Source: GCA-002050365 sp038235165
GTDB taxonomy: Bacteria; Acidobacteriota; Blastocatellia; Pyrinomonadales; Pyrinomonadaceae
Length of the DNA: 64,000 nt
Assembly: GCA_038235165.1 (NCBI GenBank)
Contig: JBBSUG010000020.1
Span: 1 to 64,000, forward strand
Direction of reading: 5' to 3'
Made by a program: the position numbers and the translations under genes. Under the pieces are notes generated by a model. It searched no databases, was not told the DNA's origin, and was given only the letters and a program-made list of their open reading frames with translations. Below, in pieces: positions 7,536 through 17,227 of this stretch; within the stretch, counting starts at the first letter, position 1, and the number at the start of each line of letters is the position of its first letter.

Positions 7536-9833
7536 ATGAGTTTTAAGAATGCCGTAGGTTTGTTTTGTATTTTATTGATAAGTTTATTCACCGGAATGTC
7601 GGCAAAAGCACAGGGCGTGATCGTGCCGATTGTGTGTGATGCGCGTCCGTGTCGTCCGCTGCCGCGCCCGCGTCCCGTGCCGATTCCGAACGCGTTGCCC
7701 GTTAAATCAATCGAAATCAACACCAAGATTGAAGGACAGGTGGCGACGACGCATCTGACTCAGATTTTCCGTAATGATACGCCTTACACGCTCGAAGGAA
7801 CTTATTTTTTCCCGATTCCCGAATCTGCTTCGATTGTCGAATTTGTGATCTGGGAAAACGGCAAAAAACTCGTCGGCGAAGTGCGTTCACGCGAAGAGGC
7901 GCGGCGGATTTATGATGAAATAGTCCGACGGCAGCGCGATCCCGGTCTGCTCGAATACGCGGGCAAAGATTTGTTTCAGGCTTCGATTTTCCCGATTCCG
8001 CCCAATTCCGATAAAAAACTCGAAATGACCTACACGCAGGTTTTAAAAGCCGAATCCGGCACTGTGGCTTATCGTTATCCGTTGGGGACGGGCAGAAATT
8101 TATGGCGCAATAACAATCCGCAATTTGAAAATGTCAATTCAAAAAAACCGGCGGGCGATCAAAAATTCGGCACGGTTTCGGGCAAAATCGAAATCATCGG
8201 CAAAGAAACACTACGAAATATTTATTCGCCGTCACATTCGATTGATATTAAAAACAAGGGCGAGAAAGCCGCATCGGTTTCGTTTGAAACTTCCAATAAC
8301 GATAATGATTTTCAGCTTTTTTACGGTTTATCGAACAACGATTTCGGGATGTCGCTGCTGACTTACCGCGAACCCGGCAAAGACGGTTATTTTCTGCTGC
8401 AATTGTCACCGAAAGACAACATCGCGGAAAAAGATTTCGTCAGTAAAGACATCGTTTTCGTGCTTGACACGAGCGGTTCGATGGCGGATGAAGGGAAAAT
8501 GGAAAAAGCGCGTTCGGCACTGCTGTTCGGCATCAGAAATCTGCGCGACGGCGACAAATTTAACGTCGTTAGTTTCGCGGGCGAAGAACATTTGATGGAG
8601 AGCAAACCGATTTTCGCCGACGCTGCCGGTAAAAAACGCGGCGAAGAATTTGTCAGAAAATTAACGGCGACCGGCGGCACCAATATCAATGATGCGCTGA
8701 AAGCATCACTTCGCCAATTCGATTCAAATGACAGACCGAAACTGCTTGTCTTTATGACCGACGGTTTGCCGACAGTCGGCGAATCGGACGTTGAGAAAAT
8801 CATCAAAAACGCCAAGGAAATAAAAGTTGACGGCTTGCGGCTGTTCACATTCGGTGTCGGTTACGATGTTAACACACGACTTTTGGACAAACTCGCGGCG
8901 GAAAATTCCGGCACGGCGGATTATGTCGAGCCGAAGGAAGATTTGGAAGTCAAAGTTTCCAATTTTTTTACAAAAGTAAATTCGCCGGTCTTGACCGATT
9001 TGGAACTCGATTTCGGCGGCGTGAATACTGAATCATTGTATCCGCGCCGGTTGACCGACATTTTCAAAGGAACGCAGTTGACTATGATCGGACGTTACAA
9101 AAATACGGCTGACATTGAAAACGTCGTTTTAAGGTTGAGCGGAAAGTCCGGCAAAGAAACGCGCACGTTCGAATATAAAAAACTCGACTTCCCGTTTCGC
9201 GCCGAAGCCAATAATTTTTTGCCGCGTTTGTGGGCGACGCGGCGCGTCGGGTGGCTGGTCGAGCAAATTCGCTCGAACGGCGAAAATAAAGAACTGCGCG
9301 ACGAAATTGTTGATTTGGGAACGCGCTACGGCATCGTCACGCCTTACACTTCTTATTTGGCAACAGACGGCAGCGAACGGGAAACGGCGGATTTACCGGT
9401 CAACGGCAGACGGATTGATTTATTTTCACAAGGCAGATCAAACGACAGATCAGCGGGTATGACTAGGGTAATCAGACCTCAGGCGACACCAGCACCGCCT
9501 GCCAAATCGTCCGTCGGTTCAACCGCCGTTCAGGACAGCAAAAAAGCTAAACAGCTGCAGGAATCAATATCCATCCGCACCGAAGAAGACGAAGCGATCA
9601 GAATTGCCGGTAATTTAAAAAAGGTCGGGGCGAAAACTTTTTATCTCGAAAACGATGTCTGGATTGATTCCGAATTCAAGGAAGAAGCCAAACTATCCGA
9701 AGTGAAACTGCAATTTGCAAGCAACGAATACTTTGATTTAATCACTAAAGAAAAGGATTTGGCGCAGTATTTCGCGCTCGGGGAACAAGTCGTCGTCGTC
9801 TTGAACGGCAAAGTTTACCGCATCATCAAGTGA
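7536..9833 (+). CDS. Secreted VIT and VWA domain protein
   Basis: The 765-residue product has a signal peptide (1-25), a VIT domain (about 45-180, with the typical EGTYFFPIPESA and REEARRIYDEI motifs), and a von Willebrand A domain (about 305-480) whose metal site DTSGSM starts near residue 311. A C-terminal region has a disordered Pro/Ser-rich piece and a final small domain. This is the architecture of inter-alpha-trypsin-inhibitor-heavy-chain-like bacterial proteins, thought to act in adhesion or protein binding at the cell surface. AAGGAG lies 7 bases before the ATG at 7536, which decides the start over the TTG three bases earlier. Confidence 0.93.
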   Translation: MSFKNAVGLFCILLISLFTGMSAKAQGVIVPIVCDARPCRPLPRPRPVPIPNALPVKSIEINTKIEGQVATTHLTQIFRNDTPYTLEGTYFFPIPESASIVEFVIWENGKKLVGEVRSREEARRIYDEIVRRQRDPGLLEYAGKDLFQASIFPIPPNSDKKLEMTYTQVLKAESGTVAYRYPLGTGRNLWRNNNPQFENVNSKKPAGDQKFGTVSGKIEIIGKETLRNIYSPSHSIDIKNKGEKAASVSFETSNNDNDFQLFYGLSNNDFGMSLLTYREPGKDGYFLLQLSPKDNIAEKDFVSKDIVFVLDTSGSMADEGKMEKARSALLFGIRNLRDGDKFNVVSFAGEEHLMESKPIFADAAGKKRGEEFVRKLTATGGTNINDALKASLRQFDSNDRPKLLVFMTDGLPTVGESDVEKIIKNAKEIKVDGLRLFTFGVGYDVNTRLLDKLAAENSGTADYVEPKEDLEVKVSNFFTKVNSPVLTDLELDFGGVNTESLYPRRLTDIFKGTQLTMIGRYKNTADIENVVLRLSGKSGKETRTFEYKKLDFPFRAEANNFLPRLWATRRVGWLVEQIRSNGENKELRDEIVDLGTRYGIVTPYTSYLATDGSERETADLPVNGRRIDLFSQGRSNDRSAGMTRVIRPQATPAPPAKSSVGSTAVQDSKKAKQLQESISIRTEEDEAIRIAGNLKKVGAKTFYLENDVWIDSEFKEEAKLSEVKLQFASNEYFDLITKEKDLAQYFALGEQVVVVLNGKVYRIIK

Positions 9834-9869
9834 CAAAATTTAGCTGTATTTCTAATTCGGTTTTTTAAT

Positions 9870-9923
9870 AAAAGGTGATTTGTGGTAAAAGTAAAGTTTA
9901 TTTTTATCGCAGATCGCCTTTTT
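9870..9923 (+). terminator. Possible terminator after the VIT-VWA gene
   Basis: AAAAGGTGATTTG can pair, with two wobble pairs, with CAGATCGCCTTTT across a loop of roughly 28 bases, ending in a run of five T. The long loop makes it less certain. Confidence 0.4.
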
Positions 9924-9945
9924 GCAATTCCAACAGGAGAATAAA

Positions 9946-10917
9946 ATGTCCATTTTTCAGAAAATAACTTGGCTGGCTTTGTGCGCCTTGTTTGTCGTTC
10001 AGGTTTCTTACGCGCAATCCGGCTGGAGTTTTAACAAAAGCGGCGGTTCAGGCGATTTGGTGACGGTGTTTTTCACCTCCTCAGAACGCGGTTTCGCTGC
10101 CGGAGACGACGGTTATCTGGCTTTTACCACCAACGGCGGCAGAACGTGGACGAAACAAGCCATCAATACCAAAGAAAATATCAACGAGATATATTTTCGC
10201 AACAAGGACAACGGCTATGTCGTCGCCGGGAAAAAGATGTTTCTGACCGATGACGGCGGCGGCAACTGGCGCGAGATCAAGATTTATAATCCGAATGAAT
10301 TCAAAAACGCCGTACCGGAATTTTTAAGCATTCGCTTTGCCGACAAAAAGCGCGGTCTGATCGTCGGTTCCCTGCTCAACAAAAATGACGAAGTAATTGA
10401 TTCGCTCGTGATGCGAACCGACGACGGCGGCGAGACGTGGGAGCGAATTGTAGTGCCGTCGAAACGCGAATTGTTTCATCTCGATTTCGCCAACAGTTCG
10501 CGCGCCTGGATCGTCGGCGATAAAGGCTTGATTCTCGTCACCTTCGACGGCGGCTTAAATTGGCAAATTCAGCAGTCGGGAACCGACAAAGCCCTGTATA
10601 ATGTTGATTTTCGTGACGAAAGCAATGGTTATGCGGTCGGCGGCAAAGGCATCATTTTGCGAACGGAAAACGGCGGCTTAAATTGGGAAACGGTCAAAAC
10701 CAGCTTTCCCGAAACATTTCTGCGCGTTGACTTCGCCGACGACAAAAACGGCTGGATCGCCGGTTACGGCGGAACAGTTCTACGCTCCTCTGATCGCGGT
10801 AAAACTTGGGTGCAACAGGAAATAAACACCAAAGAAAATCTTTACGGCTTGTTTATGACTAAGAAATACGGCTGGGCGGTCGGTGCGGAAGGCTTGATTA
10901 TCCAATACGAAAAATAG
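9946..10917 (+). CDS. Secreted YCF48/BNR-type beta-propeller protein
   Basis: The 323-residue product has a signal peptide (about 1-23) followed by about six repeats with the pattern GG..W..q......L..v.F.d...gwavG, for example TTNGGRTWTKQ, TDDGGETWERI and TENGGLNWETV. This is the pattern of YCF48-like propellers related to the photosystem II assembly factor, which are widespread in non-phototrophs as extracellular proteins of unknown role. AGGAGA ends six bases before the ATG at 9946 and decides the start over a TTG eight codons earlier. The gene follows the VIT-VWA gene and a possible terminator. Confidence 0.9.
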   Translation: MSIFQKITWLALCALFVVQVSYAQSGWSFNKSGGSGDLVTVFFTSSERGFAAGDDGYLAFTTNGGRTWTKQAINTKENINEIYFRNKDNGYVVAGKKMFLTDDGGGNWREIKIYNPNEFKNAVPEFLSIRFADKKRGLIVGSLLNKNDEVIDSLVMRTDDGGETWERIVVPSKRELFHLDFANSSRAWIVGDKGLILVTFDGGLNWQIQQSGTDKALYNVDFRDESNGYAVGGKGIILRTENGGLNWETVKTSFPETFLRVDFADDKNGWIAGYGGTVLRSSDRGKTWVQQEINTKENLYGLFMTKKYGWAVGAEGLIIQYEK

Positions 10918-11036
10918 GTTGCAGGTTCAATATTTCAGGTTCCGGGTTCAAGATTAAAATTTCAACCCGGAACCTGAAATCTTAAATCTCAAACCTTGAA
11001 TTTAACATCTCAAACCTCAAACCTCGAACCTCGAAC
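10918..11036. repeat. Large heptamer-periodic repeat
   Basis: About seventeen consecutive seven-base units begin as GGTTGCA, GGTTCAA and GGTTCCG types and switch midway to the complementary form (CCTTGAA, TCTCAAA, CCTCGAA). The two halves can fold on each other around TTCAACCCGGAA. This is the longest copy of the family in the window and fills half the gap before the TonB receptor gene. Confidence 0.8.
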
Positions 11037-11166
11037 ATTAACAAAGTGTTACGTCTCATTTCAGCTTCTGACTGAATTGTGCTAATTTACATAAGCATTC
11101 CTTTAATCGTTATTATTTACCATAAGGTTTCATTATCTAAATTTACACTTCAAATGGAGGAGAATT

Positions 11167-14100
11167 ATGAGTTTTAAACCAAGTTCAGCTATCTGCGCGA
11201 TAGTTGTCTGCTTATTGGCATTGTCCGTCAACACTTTCGGACAAGGCACCACCACCCGTATCACGGGAACAGTTCAGGATAACACAGGCGCGGCGGTCAG
11301 CGGTGCCACCGTCACTTTAACCGACGAAGGCACCGGAACTTCGTTGAGCATCGAAACCGGCGAGAGCGGAAATTACGCTTTCGATTTGATCCAAGCCGGA
11401 ACATATTCGGTTTCGGTTGAGAAACAGGGTTTTAAGAAATTTGTTTCAAAACGCAACGTCGCCAATATCAATCAACCGGCGACGGTCAATATCTCGCTGG
11501 AAGTCGGCGGCATTGCAGAAACCGTCACGGTCGAAGGAACGGCGGAAGTCGTGCAGACCAGTTCTTCGGGTAATCTCGGCAGCACGATTACGCAGCGGGA
11601 AGTTGAAAGTTTGCCGATTGTCGGCAATCGCGGACGCAATCCGCTTGATTTGCTTAATTTTCAGCCGGGCGTGATTAATACGTTCGGCGTAACCGGCGGC
11701 GGCGGCGTTCACGTCAACGGTTCACGCGACCGTGCTTTTAATTTTACACTCGACGGCATTGACATCAACGAATCAAGCGCGGGCGGCTCAAATTTTACGC
11801 CGCTCCGACCAAATCCCGATTCGATTCAGGAATTTCAAGTCGTTACCAGCAATTTTACGGCGGAACTCGGTCGCAGCAGCGGCGCACAGGTGACTTTCGT
11901 AACGCGCTCCGGCACCAACAAAGTAAGGGGTAGTGCTTTTGAATATTACCGAACGCCGGAATTTAATGCCAACGAATATGGAAATAACTTAAATGGTGTG
12001 CGGCGACCACAGTTCATCCAACATATCTTCGGGGGCAGCGTCGGCGGTCCGATCATCAAAGATAAATTTTTCTTTTTCACCAATCTACAGATTCTGCGGT
12101 CAAACGACACGACTCCGATTACGCGCACCGTTTATACGCAAGCCGCCCGCAACGGTATTTTTCGGTATGTGCGCGGCGGACAAAATGCGCCGACCGGAAC
12201 AAGTAGTGCTTCGGTTGATGCTGCCGGAAATTCGGTTTTTCAACCGTGCAGTGCGACTTTGACGACCGGTTGTCTGGCAACTTACAACGTCAACGGAAAT
12301 TCTGCCGCCGGAACGGGAAACCCGACCGCTGTCGGGATAGACCCGGCGATTCTGGCAGTTATTAACGCCACGCCGCTGCCGAACAATTTTTCTGCCGGTG
12401 ACGGGCTAAATACGGCAGGATATACTTTTAATACGCCCGGAATCGAAAAACAATACGATTTCGTCACGAAATTCGATTACAAATTCGCTGACAACAAACT
12501 GCTTTACGTGCGTTACGCACAGGGCGCACAAAATACTTTCGGCGACGGCGGCGCGAACGGCGGGCGACCGATTTTTCCGGGAACACCGAATATCGTTGAT
12601 ACGTTTCGCAGCCCGAAGAATCTGGCGGTCAATTACCGTTGGTCACCGACTTCCAACATCACCAATGAGGCGTTGTTTGGTTTCAGCCGATTCGCCTTCG
12701 ATTTTACGACACCGCAGCCGGATGCGGCAATTCCCTATTCATTTAACAATGTCGCCGCCCCGAATATTAACTTCAGCTACAACGCCCGCAGCGTTGACAC
12801 TTACCAGGCGGTTGATAATTTGACGTGGATTAAAGGAAATCACATCGTCAAAGGGGGCATCAATTTCCGTTACAACATTGCCAACGACGACCGTTCGGGC
12901 GTGGCGGGCGGACAAATCGAACCGCTCGTCGGTTTTGGTGCCGGAACCAACACTTTCGGCGCATTCGGTTTGCCGGCAGCCGGAATCAACACCAACGATT
13001 TGACCAGACTGCGCGGCACGATTAACGATTTTCTCGGCAGAATCGGCAGTTATTCGCAAGCATTTGTTTCCGATCCTGCCAATCCGGCTCAATTTGCGTC
13101 CGCCCAAACGCGCTGGATTTTCAAGGCGACTTATCCCGAATATGATTTCTACGCGCAGGACACTTGGAAATTTCGCCCGAATTTGACATTCGACATCGGT
13201 CTGCGATGGGAATTCAAATTGACACCGAAGTCCGACGGCAGACCAATTCTCGCGCCGGACAAATCGGTGGTCATCGGCGCGGCTCCGGCAAATGACATCA
13301 AATTTGTCGAGAGAAAATTGTTCAATAACGATGTGAACAACCTTTCACCGTCCATCGGTTTCGCGTGGGACCCGCTCAAAGACGGCAAAACTTCGATTCG
13401 TGCCAATTACCGTTTGGCTTACGATAGATTCCCGACGTTTTTGTTTTCTTCGAGTATTTTTCAAAATGCTCCGGGAAACACTTTTTTGGGAAATGACGGC
13501 GTATTTAATCAAGGAGCTAATCTGTTAAGGAACGGTCTTCCTTCATTGGCACCGACCGCATCGCCGGATGTGTTGCGTCAGCCTGCGGCTTTAGGGTCGG
13601 GAAGCGTCACCGTTATTGATCCCAACTTGAAGTTTCCTGAAATTCACCAGTACGCTTTGAGTTTCCAGCGCGAAGTTTTCAACAGCACCGTCGTCGAAGT
13701 AACTTACATCGGCAAACACGGCACCAATCTGTTCGGCGGTTACGATACTAATCAGGTGAATATCAACGCCGCTGATTCGCGCTGCGGCGGACAAACCTTT
13801 TTGGATGCCTTCAAACAAGTTCAAGCCACAACTAACGCGGGTAACCCGGGCGGGGTTTGTTTAATCAATTATTTAGCGGGCGGCACCAACGCTAACGGCA
13901 CCGGCACGGCGAATTTTAGAACTCAGTTTTCAAACCAGCTCGTACAAAATTCCGTTGCCGCCGCTGCCGCGACACTTTCGGCAAGAAGCGGAACGACTGC
14001 CGGCAGTACTACCGGGTCTCTGACCGCCAACGGTTTCAGTCCGTTCTTTTTTCAAAGATTCCCGCAATTTGCCGGCGCATTAAATGTTTTGGACAGCAGC

Positions 14101-14877
14101 GATTTGTCCAGATACAACGGGCTTGAATTTATTCTCAAACGCCGCTTTAACAAAGGTCTCGGTTTTCAGGTCGGCTACACTTTGAGCAGTTCAAAAGATA
14201 CGCGTTCGTTTGACCCGACCTTTACGACCGTTTCTCGCGGTTCATCGCAATCGGCGGGCGGAACTCCGTTCGACATCAACAATCGCCGTCTGAACTACGC
14301 GCCGTCGGATTTCGACAACCGGCACGTTTTACAAGCGACTTATGTTTACGAACTGCCGGTCGGCAGGGGCAGAATGTTCGGTTCGGAAATTCCGAAAGCT
14401 CTCGATTATGTGATCGGCGGATGGCAGATTGCCGGCAACGTATTATGGACATCCGGCAGACCATTCACGGTTTATTCAGGCGCGAACACGCTGAGTAATG
14501 TCGTGCAGTCAACAGCAAACTGCACGGGATGTACTCGTTATATGGGCAATTTAGTGCAGGAAAACGGAACGAATTATTGGTTTACTGCCGAACAGCGGGC
14601 AATGTTTTCAATTCCCGGTGTCGGAGAAACGGGCAATACCGGGCGTAACTTTTTTATCACACCGCGTTATTTTGCAACTGATGCTTCAATTTCCAAAAAG
14701 TTCCGGGTGACGGAAAGATTCAATTTCGATCTGCGGCTCGATGCCAAAAATCTGACTAACAATCCGTCGTTCGACAACCCGACGGCGGTCGTCACATCGT
14801 CAATTTTCGGTCGAATTCGTGACAGCGTAACCAGCAGTTCAAGAAAATTGCAGGTGTCACTGAAATTGAATTTTTAG
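11167..14877 (+). CDS. Oar-like TonB-dependent outer-membrane receptor with carboxypeptidase-regulatory N-terminus
   Basis: The 1236-residue product has a signal peptide (1-27), an Ig-like carboxypeptidase-regulatory domain (about 30-115, TRITGTVQDNTGAAVSGATV), a plug region (about 120-235, with VNGSRDRAFNFTLDGIDIN) and a long beta-barrel ending in LQVSLKLNF with a terminal aromatic residue as barrel proteins require. This is the typical acidobacterial expansion of Oar/SusC-like receptors for large or polymeric substrates. AATGGAGGAG sits directly before the ATG. It has no SusD-like partner or degradative enzyme beside it, so its ligand is unknown. A strong terminator follows the stop. Confidence 0.94.
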   Translation: MSFKPSSAICAIVVCLLALSVNTFGQGTTTRITGTVQDNTGAAVSGATVTLTDEGTGTSLSIETGESGNYAFDLIQAGTYSVSVEKQGFKKFVSKRNVANINQPATVNISLEVGGIAETVTVEGTAEVVQTSSSGNLGSTITQREVESLPIVGNRGRNPLDLLNFQPGVINTFGVTGGGGVHVNGSRDRAFNFTLDGIDINESSAGGSNFTPLRPNPDSIQEFQVVTSNFTAELGRSSGAQVTFVTRSGTNKVRGSAFEYYRTPEFNANEYGNNLNGVRRPQFIQHIFGGSVGGPIIKDKFFFFTNLQILRSNDTTPITRTVYTQAARNGIFRYVRGGQNAPTGTSSASVDAAGNSVFQPCSATLTTGCLATYNVNGNSAAGTGNPTAVGIDPAILAVINATPLPNNFSAGDGLNTAGYTFNTPGIEKQYDFVTKFDYKFADNKLLYVRYAQGAQNTFGDGGANGGRPIFPGTPNIVDTFRSPKNLAVNYRWSPTSNITNEALFGFSRFAFDFTTPQPDAAIPYSFNNVAAPNINFSYNARSVDTYQAVDNLTWIKGNHIVKGGINFRYNIANDDRSGVAGGQIEPLVGFGAGTNTFGAFGLPAAGINTNDLTRLRGTINDFLGRIGSYSQAFVSDPANPAQFASAQTRWIFKATYPEYDFYAQDTWKFRPNLTFDIGLRWEFKLTPKSDGRPILAPDKSVVIGAAPANDIKFVERKLFNNDVNNLSPSIGFAWDPLKDGKTSIRANYRLAYDRFPTFLFSSSIFQNAPGNTFLGNDGVFNQGANLLRNGLPSLAPTASPDVLRQPAALGSGSVTVIDPNLKFPEIHQYALSFQREVFNSTVVEVTYIGKHGTNLFGGYDTNQVNINAADSRCGGQTFLDAFKQVQATTNAGNPGGVCLINYLAGGTNANGTGTANFRTQFSNQLVQNSVAAAAATLSARSGTTAGSTTGSLTANGFSPFFFQRFPQFAGALNVLDSSDLSRYNGLEFILKRRFNKGLGFQVGYTLSSSKDTRSFDPTFTTVSRGSSQSAGGTPFDINNRRLNYAPSDFDNRHVLQATYVYELPVGRGRMFGSEIPKALDYVIGGWQIAGNVLWTSGRPFTVYSGANTLSNVVQSTANCTGCTRYMGNLVQENGTNYWFTAEQRAMFSIPGVGETGNTGRNFFITPRYFATDASISKKFRVTERFNFDLRLDAKNLTNNPSFDNPTAVVTSSIFGRIRDSVTSSSRKLQVSLKLNF

Positions 14878-14902
14878 TACTTGAATTTTTCCGTATGACA
14901 AG

Positions 14903-14941
14903 TAAAAACTCTCCAAATATAAATTGGAGAGTTTTTTTTAT
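14903..14941 (+). terminator. Rho-independent terminator of the TonB receptor gene
   Basis: AAAACTCTCCAA pairs perfectly with TTGGAGAGTTTT around a short loop, followed by an unbroken T-run, starting 26 bases after the stop codon. Confidence 0.92.
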
Positions 14942-14987
14942 TTTCAAATGCAACTTTATCTAAATCTGCGACATCACTTAAATAGAC

Positions 14988-15101
14988 CGTAAGTTTTGCC
15001 ATTTTTTTGTGGTAGAAAATATAAAGCAGGACTTACAGTTTTTTTCTGATTCCTCCTGTTTCAATGCTCGTTGGGCGTGGTATCCTAACGAGCATTTTTA
15101 T
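14988..15101 (+). ncRNA. Candidate small RNA unit with promoter and terminator
   Basis: A promoter-like pair TTGCCA (14996-15001) and TATAAA (15020-15025), 18 bases apart, is followed by about 70 bases ending in a strong terminator, AATGCTCGTT pairing with AACGAGCATT (15063-15096) and then T-rich. GCAGGA near 15026 can pair with TCCTGT near 15054. CCGTAAGT (14988) and ACTTACAG (15031) form an inverted repeat around the promoter, as an operator might. No convincing ORF fits inside. The unit lies alone in the gap between the receptor terminator and the convergent ctpA gene. Confidence 0.4.
15063..15101 (+). terminator. Rho-independent terminator of the candidate small RNA
   Basis: A ten-base stem (AATGCTCGTT with AACGAGCATT) extended by GGG/CCT pairs, followed by TTTTTAT. 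It stands about 120 bases beyond the receptor terminator and therefore suggests a separate short transcript. Confidence 0.75.
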
Positions 15102-15106
15102 ATTTG

Positions 15107-15199
15107 GTTTTTAGTTTTTGGTCTTGAACCCGTGATAATCCAAATTCCAAGCGGCTTCCACGAAACGGACCGGCGAAAACTAAAATCTAAAAACTAAAT
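15107..15199. repeat. Inverted heptamer repeat after ctpA
   Basis: GGTTTTT and AGTTTTT units at 15107-15128 face AAAACTA and AAATCTA units at 15176-15199, with about 50 unrelated bases between. The right end touches the ctpA stop region. Confidence 0.6.
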
Positions 15200-15205
15200 A
15201 TCTTT

Positions 15206-16927
15206 CTATTGCTTTTTCTGCAAACTTTTCCGCGCCGACAGCGCGAGTTGTCCGGCGCGCGGCAGCGACTGCACCGCTTTGGCGATTTGTGCATCTTCTT
15301 CGATCAAAACCTGGTTTGCCGCGACGCTGCCGTCAGCCGCCGATGCGAGATTGTAGCGCAGTCGCAGTTTGATATATGCTTTTTCAGATTGAATGTCGGT
15401 GGGCGAAGTTTTCCAGCCGTTCGCCGCAAATTTACCGAACGCAGCTATCAATTCGTCGGTCACGGGAAAATCCGACGGGCGAATGCGCTGTCCGTATTTG
15501 ATCTGACCGCCGACTTTGTAATCTTCAAAGCCTTTGACATTGCCGTTTGCCAATTCGCCCGAAAAAAAGAAAATCGGGTCGAGCAACGCGATTTGCGTCT
15601 GATTGGAACTTTGAGTTTTAACCGTTTCGTCCGGTTCGATGCCGTCGCCGCCGAAAACTTTTCTGCCCGTCACCGTTTTACTCGTCGAATTTAATTTGTC
15701 TTTGTCGGACAAGCTGATTTTGTGGTTGAAATAATCGTAGTTGCTGCCGCTCGAGTAATCGCGCTGAATCGAACGACCCGACGGCGTGTAATATTTCGCC
15801 GTCGTCAGCGTCAAACCGGAGCTGTACGGCAAATTGATGACGCTCTGCACCAAGCCTTTGCCGAATGTTTTCTCGCCGATGATTAAAGCGCGGTCGTAAT
15901 CCTGCATTGCGCCTGCGACAATTTCCGATGCCGATGCGCTGCCGCCGTTGACCAACACGACGAGCGGTTCGTTTTCGGGTTTAGTATTTTTTGAAGTCCA
16001 GTTGCGGTTGTCTATTTTGAATCGTCCGCGCTGCGTGACAATCGTGCTGCCCGTCGGCAAAAACTTTTCGGCAACTTTGACGGCTTGATCTAAAATTCCG
16101 CCCGGATTTTCGCGCAAATCCAAAATCAGCGAAGTCATTCCCTGCTCACGCAAATCCGTCAGTGCCGCGCTCAATTCGTCGGCAGTCGTATAATTAAAGC
16201 CTTCCGACATATCAATATAACCAACACCCGGACGAAGCAGATAAGCATCGGGAATCGAAGGCTGCGGCACGCGATTGCGCTTTATTTCAATCGTTTCGAG
16301 TTTATGCGTCGCCGCCCGTTCAATCGTCAAACGCGCCGCCGTTCCCTTGCGCCCGCGCACTTTGTCGCGCACATAACCGGAACTCTTGCCTGACATATTT
16401 TCACCGTCCACCGCAACGAATTTATCACCGAACCGCAGTCCGGCACGAAAAGCCGGAGAATCGGGAAAAACGGAAGTGACGTAAGTGTCGTAAACGTCGT
16501 CTTTTTTATAATTGACGATGCTCGCACCGATGCCGTAATATTCGCTCTGCTGGTCGGTCAGCAAATCCTGATAATCGGCGGAATCAAAATAATTAGAATG
16601 CGGATCGAGTGTGCGGAGCATCGCCGTGATCGAAGATTTTGTCAGTTCGTTGTAATCAATCTTTTTGCCGCCGACGTAATTATTTTTGATGATGTCGAGT
16701 GCGTCCGAAAAATCCTGAGCAGCCGCATTGCTGCCCGTCAGTTCGGTATTGATCGAAACATTCTGACTTTTTGTTTGATAAGTCGAAGCGGAAAAGGAAC
16801 TTCCTCGCGATATTCGGAACGGTTCGACTTCGGGCAGCTGCGAGATACTGTTCGGTTTGGTTTGAGCAAACACGAGCAAACTGTTGATTGATAAAACTAC
16901 GATTGTAAAAAACAGACTTTTCTTCAT
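15206..16927 (-). CDS. ctpA: S41 C-terminal processing peptidase, catalytically intact
   Basis: The 573-residue product has a signal peptide (about 1-22), the S41 N-terminal helical region, a PDZ domain (about 130-215), and the peptidase domain. The nucleophile Ser332 lies in GGSASASE and the general base Lys357 in TFGKGLVQ, spaced 25 residues as in the family, along with the oxyanion region LDLRENPGG. A C-terminal extension of about 150 residues follows. The enzyme would cut periplasmic or envelope proteins at their C-termini. ATG at 16927 is preferred over the TTG two codons earlier because it starts the KK-led signal peptide. It is the active counterpart of the dead homologue at 614-1924. 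Confidence 0.95.
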   Translation of the reverse strand: MKKSLFFTIVVLSINSLLVFAQTKPNSISQLPEVEPFRISRGSSFSASTYQTKSQNVSINTELTGSNAAAQDFSDALDIIKNNYVGGKKIDYNELTKSSITAMLRTLDPHSNYFDSADYQDLLTDQQSEYYGIGASIVNYKKDDVYDTYVTSVFPDSPAFRAGLRFGDKFVAVDGENMSGKSSGYVRDKVRGRKGTAARLTIERAATHKLETIEIKRNRVPQPSIPDAYLLRPGVGYIDMSEGFNYTTADELSAALTDLREQGMTSLILDLRENPGGILDQAVKVAEKFLPTGSTIVTQRGRFKIDNRNWTSKNTKPENEPLVVLVNGGSASASEIVAGAMQDYDRALIIGEKTFGKGLVQSVINLPYSSGLTLTTAKYYTPSGRSIQRDYSSGSNYDYFNHKISLSDKDKLNSTSKTVTGRKVFGGDGIEPDETVKTQSSNQTQIALLDPIFFFSGELANGNVKGFEDYKVGGQIKYGQRIRPSDFPVTDELIAAFGKFAANGWKTSPTDIQSEKAYIKLRLRYNLASAADGSVAANQVLIEEDAQIAKAVQSLPRAGQLALSARKSLQKKQ

Positions 16928-17227
16928 AATCAAAAAACTTTAACGACCGGTTCAATGGAACGCTTCGAGCCGTAAAAAACTGCCGCTTATCGCCGACATT
17001 TTTACGCCTCAAGGTGTTCCTCTCAACCCGCGCACTAAATTATCGCTTTGAGCGAATCTTACAAAAACAGACAGCGATAGCGCAACCCGGAAGAGCGCGA
17101 AAGCCGGATAAAAAAACAAATTTTCTTTGTGCTTTGTGGAAAGTTTCAATAGCCGAAAGTTTCCATTTGTTTTTTATTTATTTTTCGATGTTGATTAAAC
17201 CCGGCAAACTAAGCGAAAATCTTCATT
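16928..17227. other. Gap between divergent ctpA and GAF genes
   Basis: These 300 bases must hold the promoters of both divergent genes. A short possible hairpin, CCCGG to CCGG around 17076-17102, was noted, but I see no recognisable riboswitch and no supported ORF. Confidence 0.5.

Noticed and set aside
15009..15197. Open frame of 62 codons between the TonB receptor and ctpA
   Set aside because: It runs through a strong terminator hairpin and a heptamer repeat, and shows no protein-like pattern.
17076..17102. Possible riboswitch (GCAACCCGG...GCGAAAGCCGG) upstream of the GAF gene
   Set aside because: Some words recall the cyclic di-GMP-I class but the conserved core and stems cannot be built; only a small hairpin is supported.
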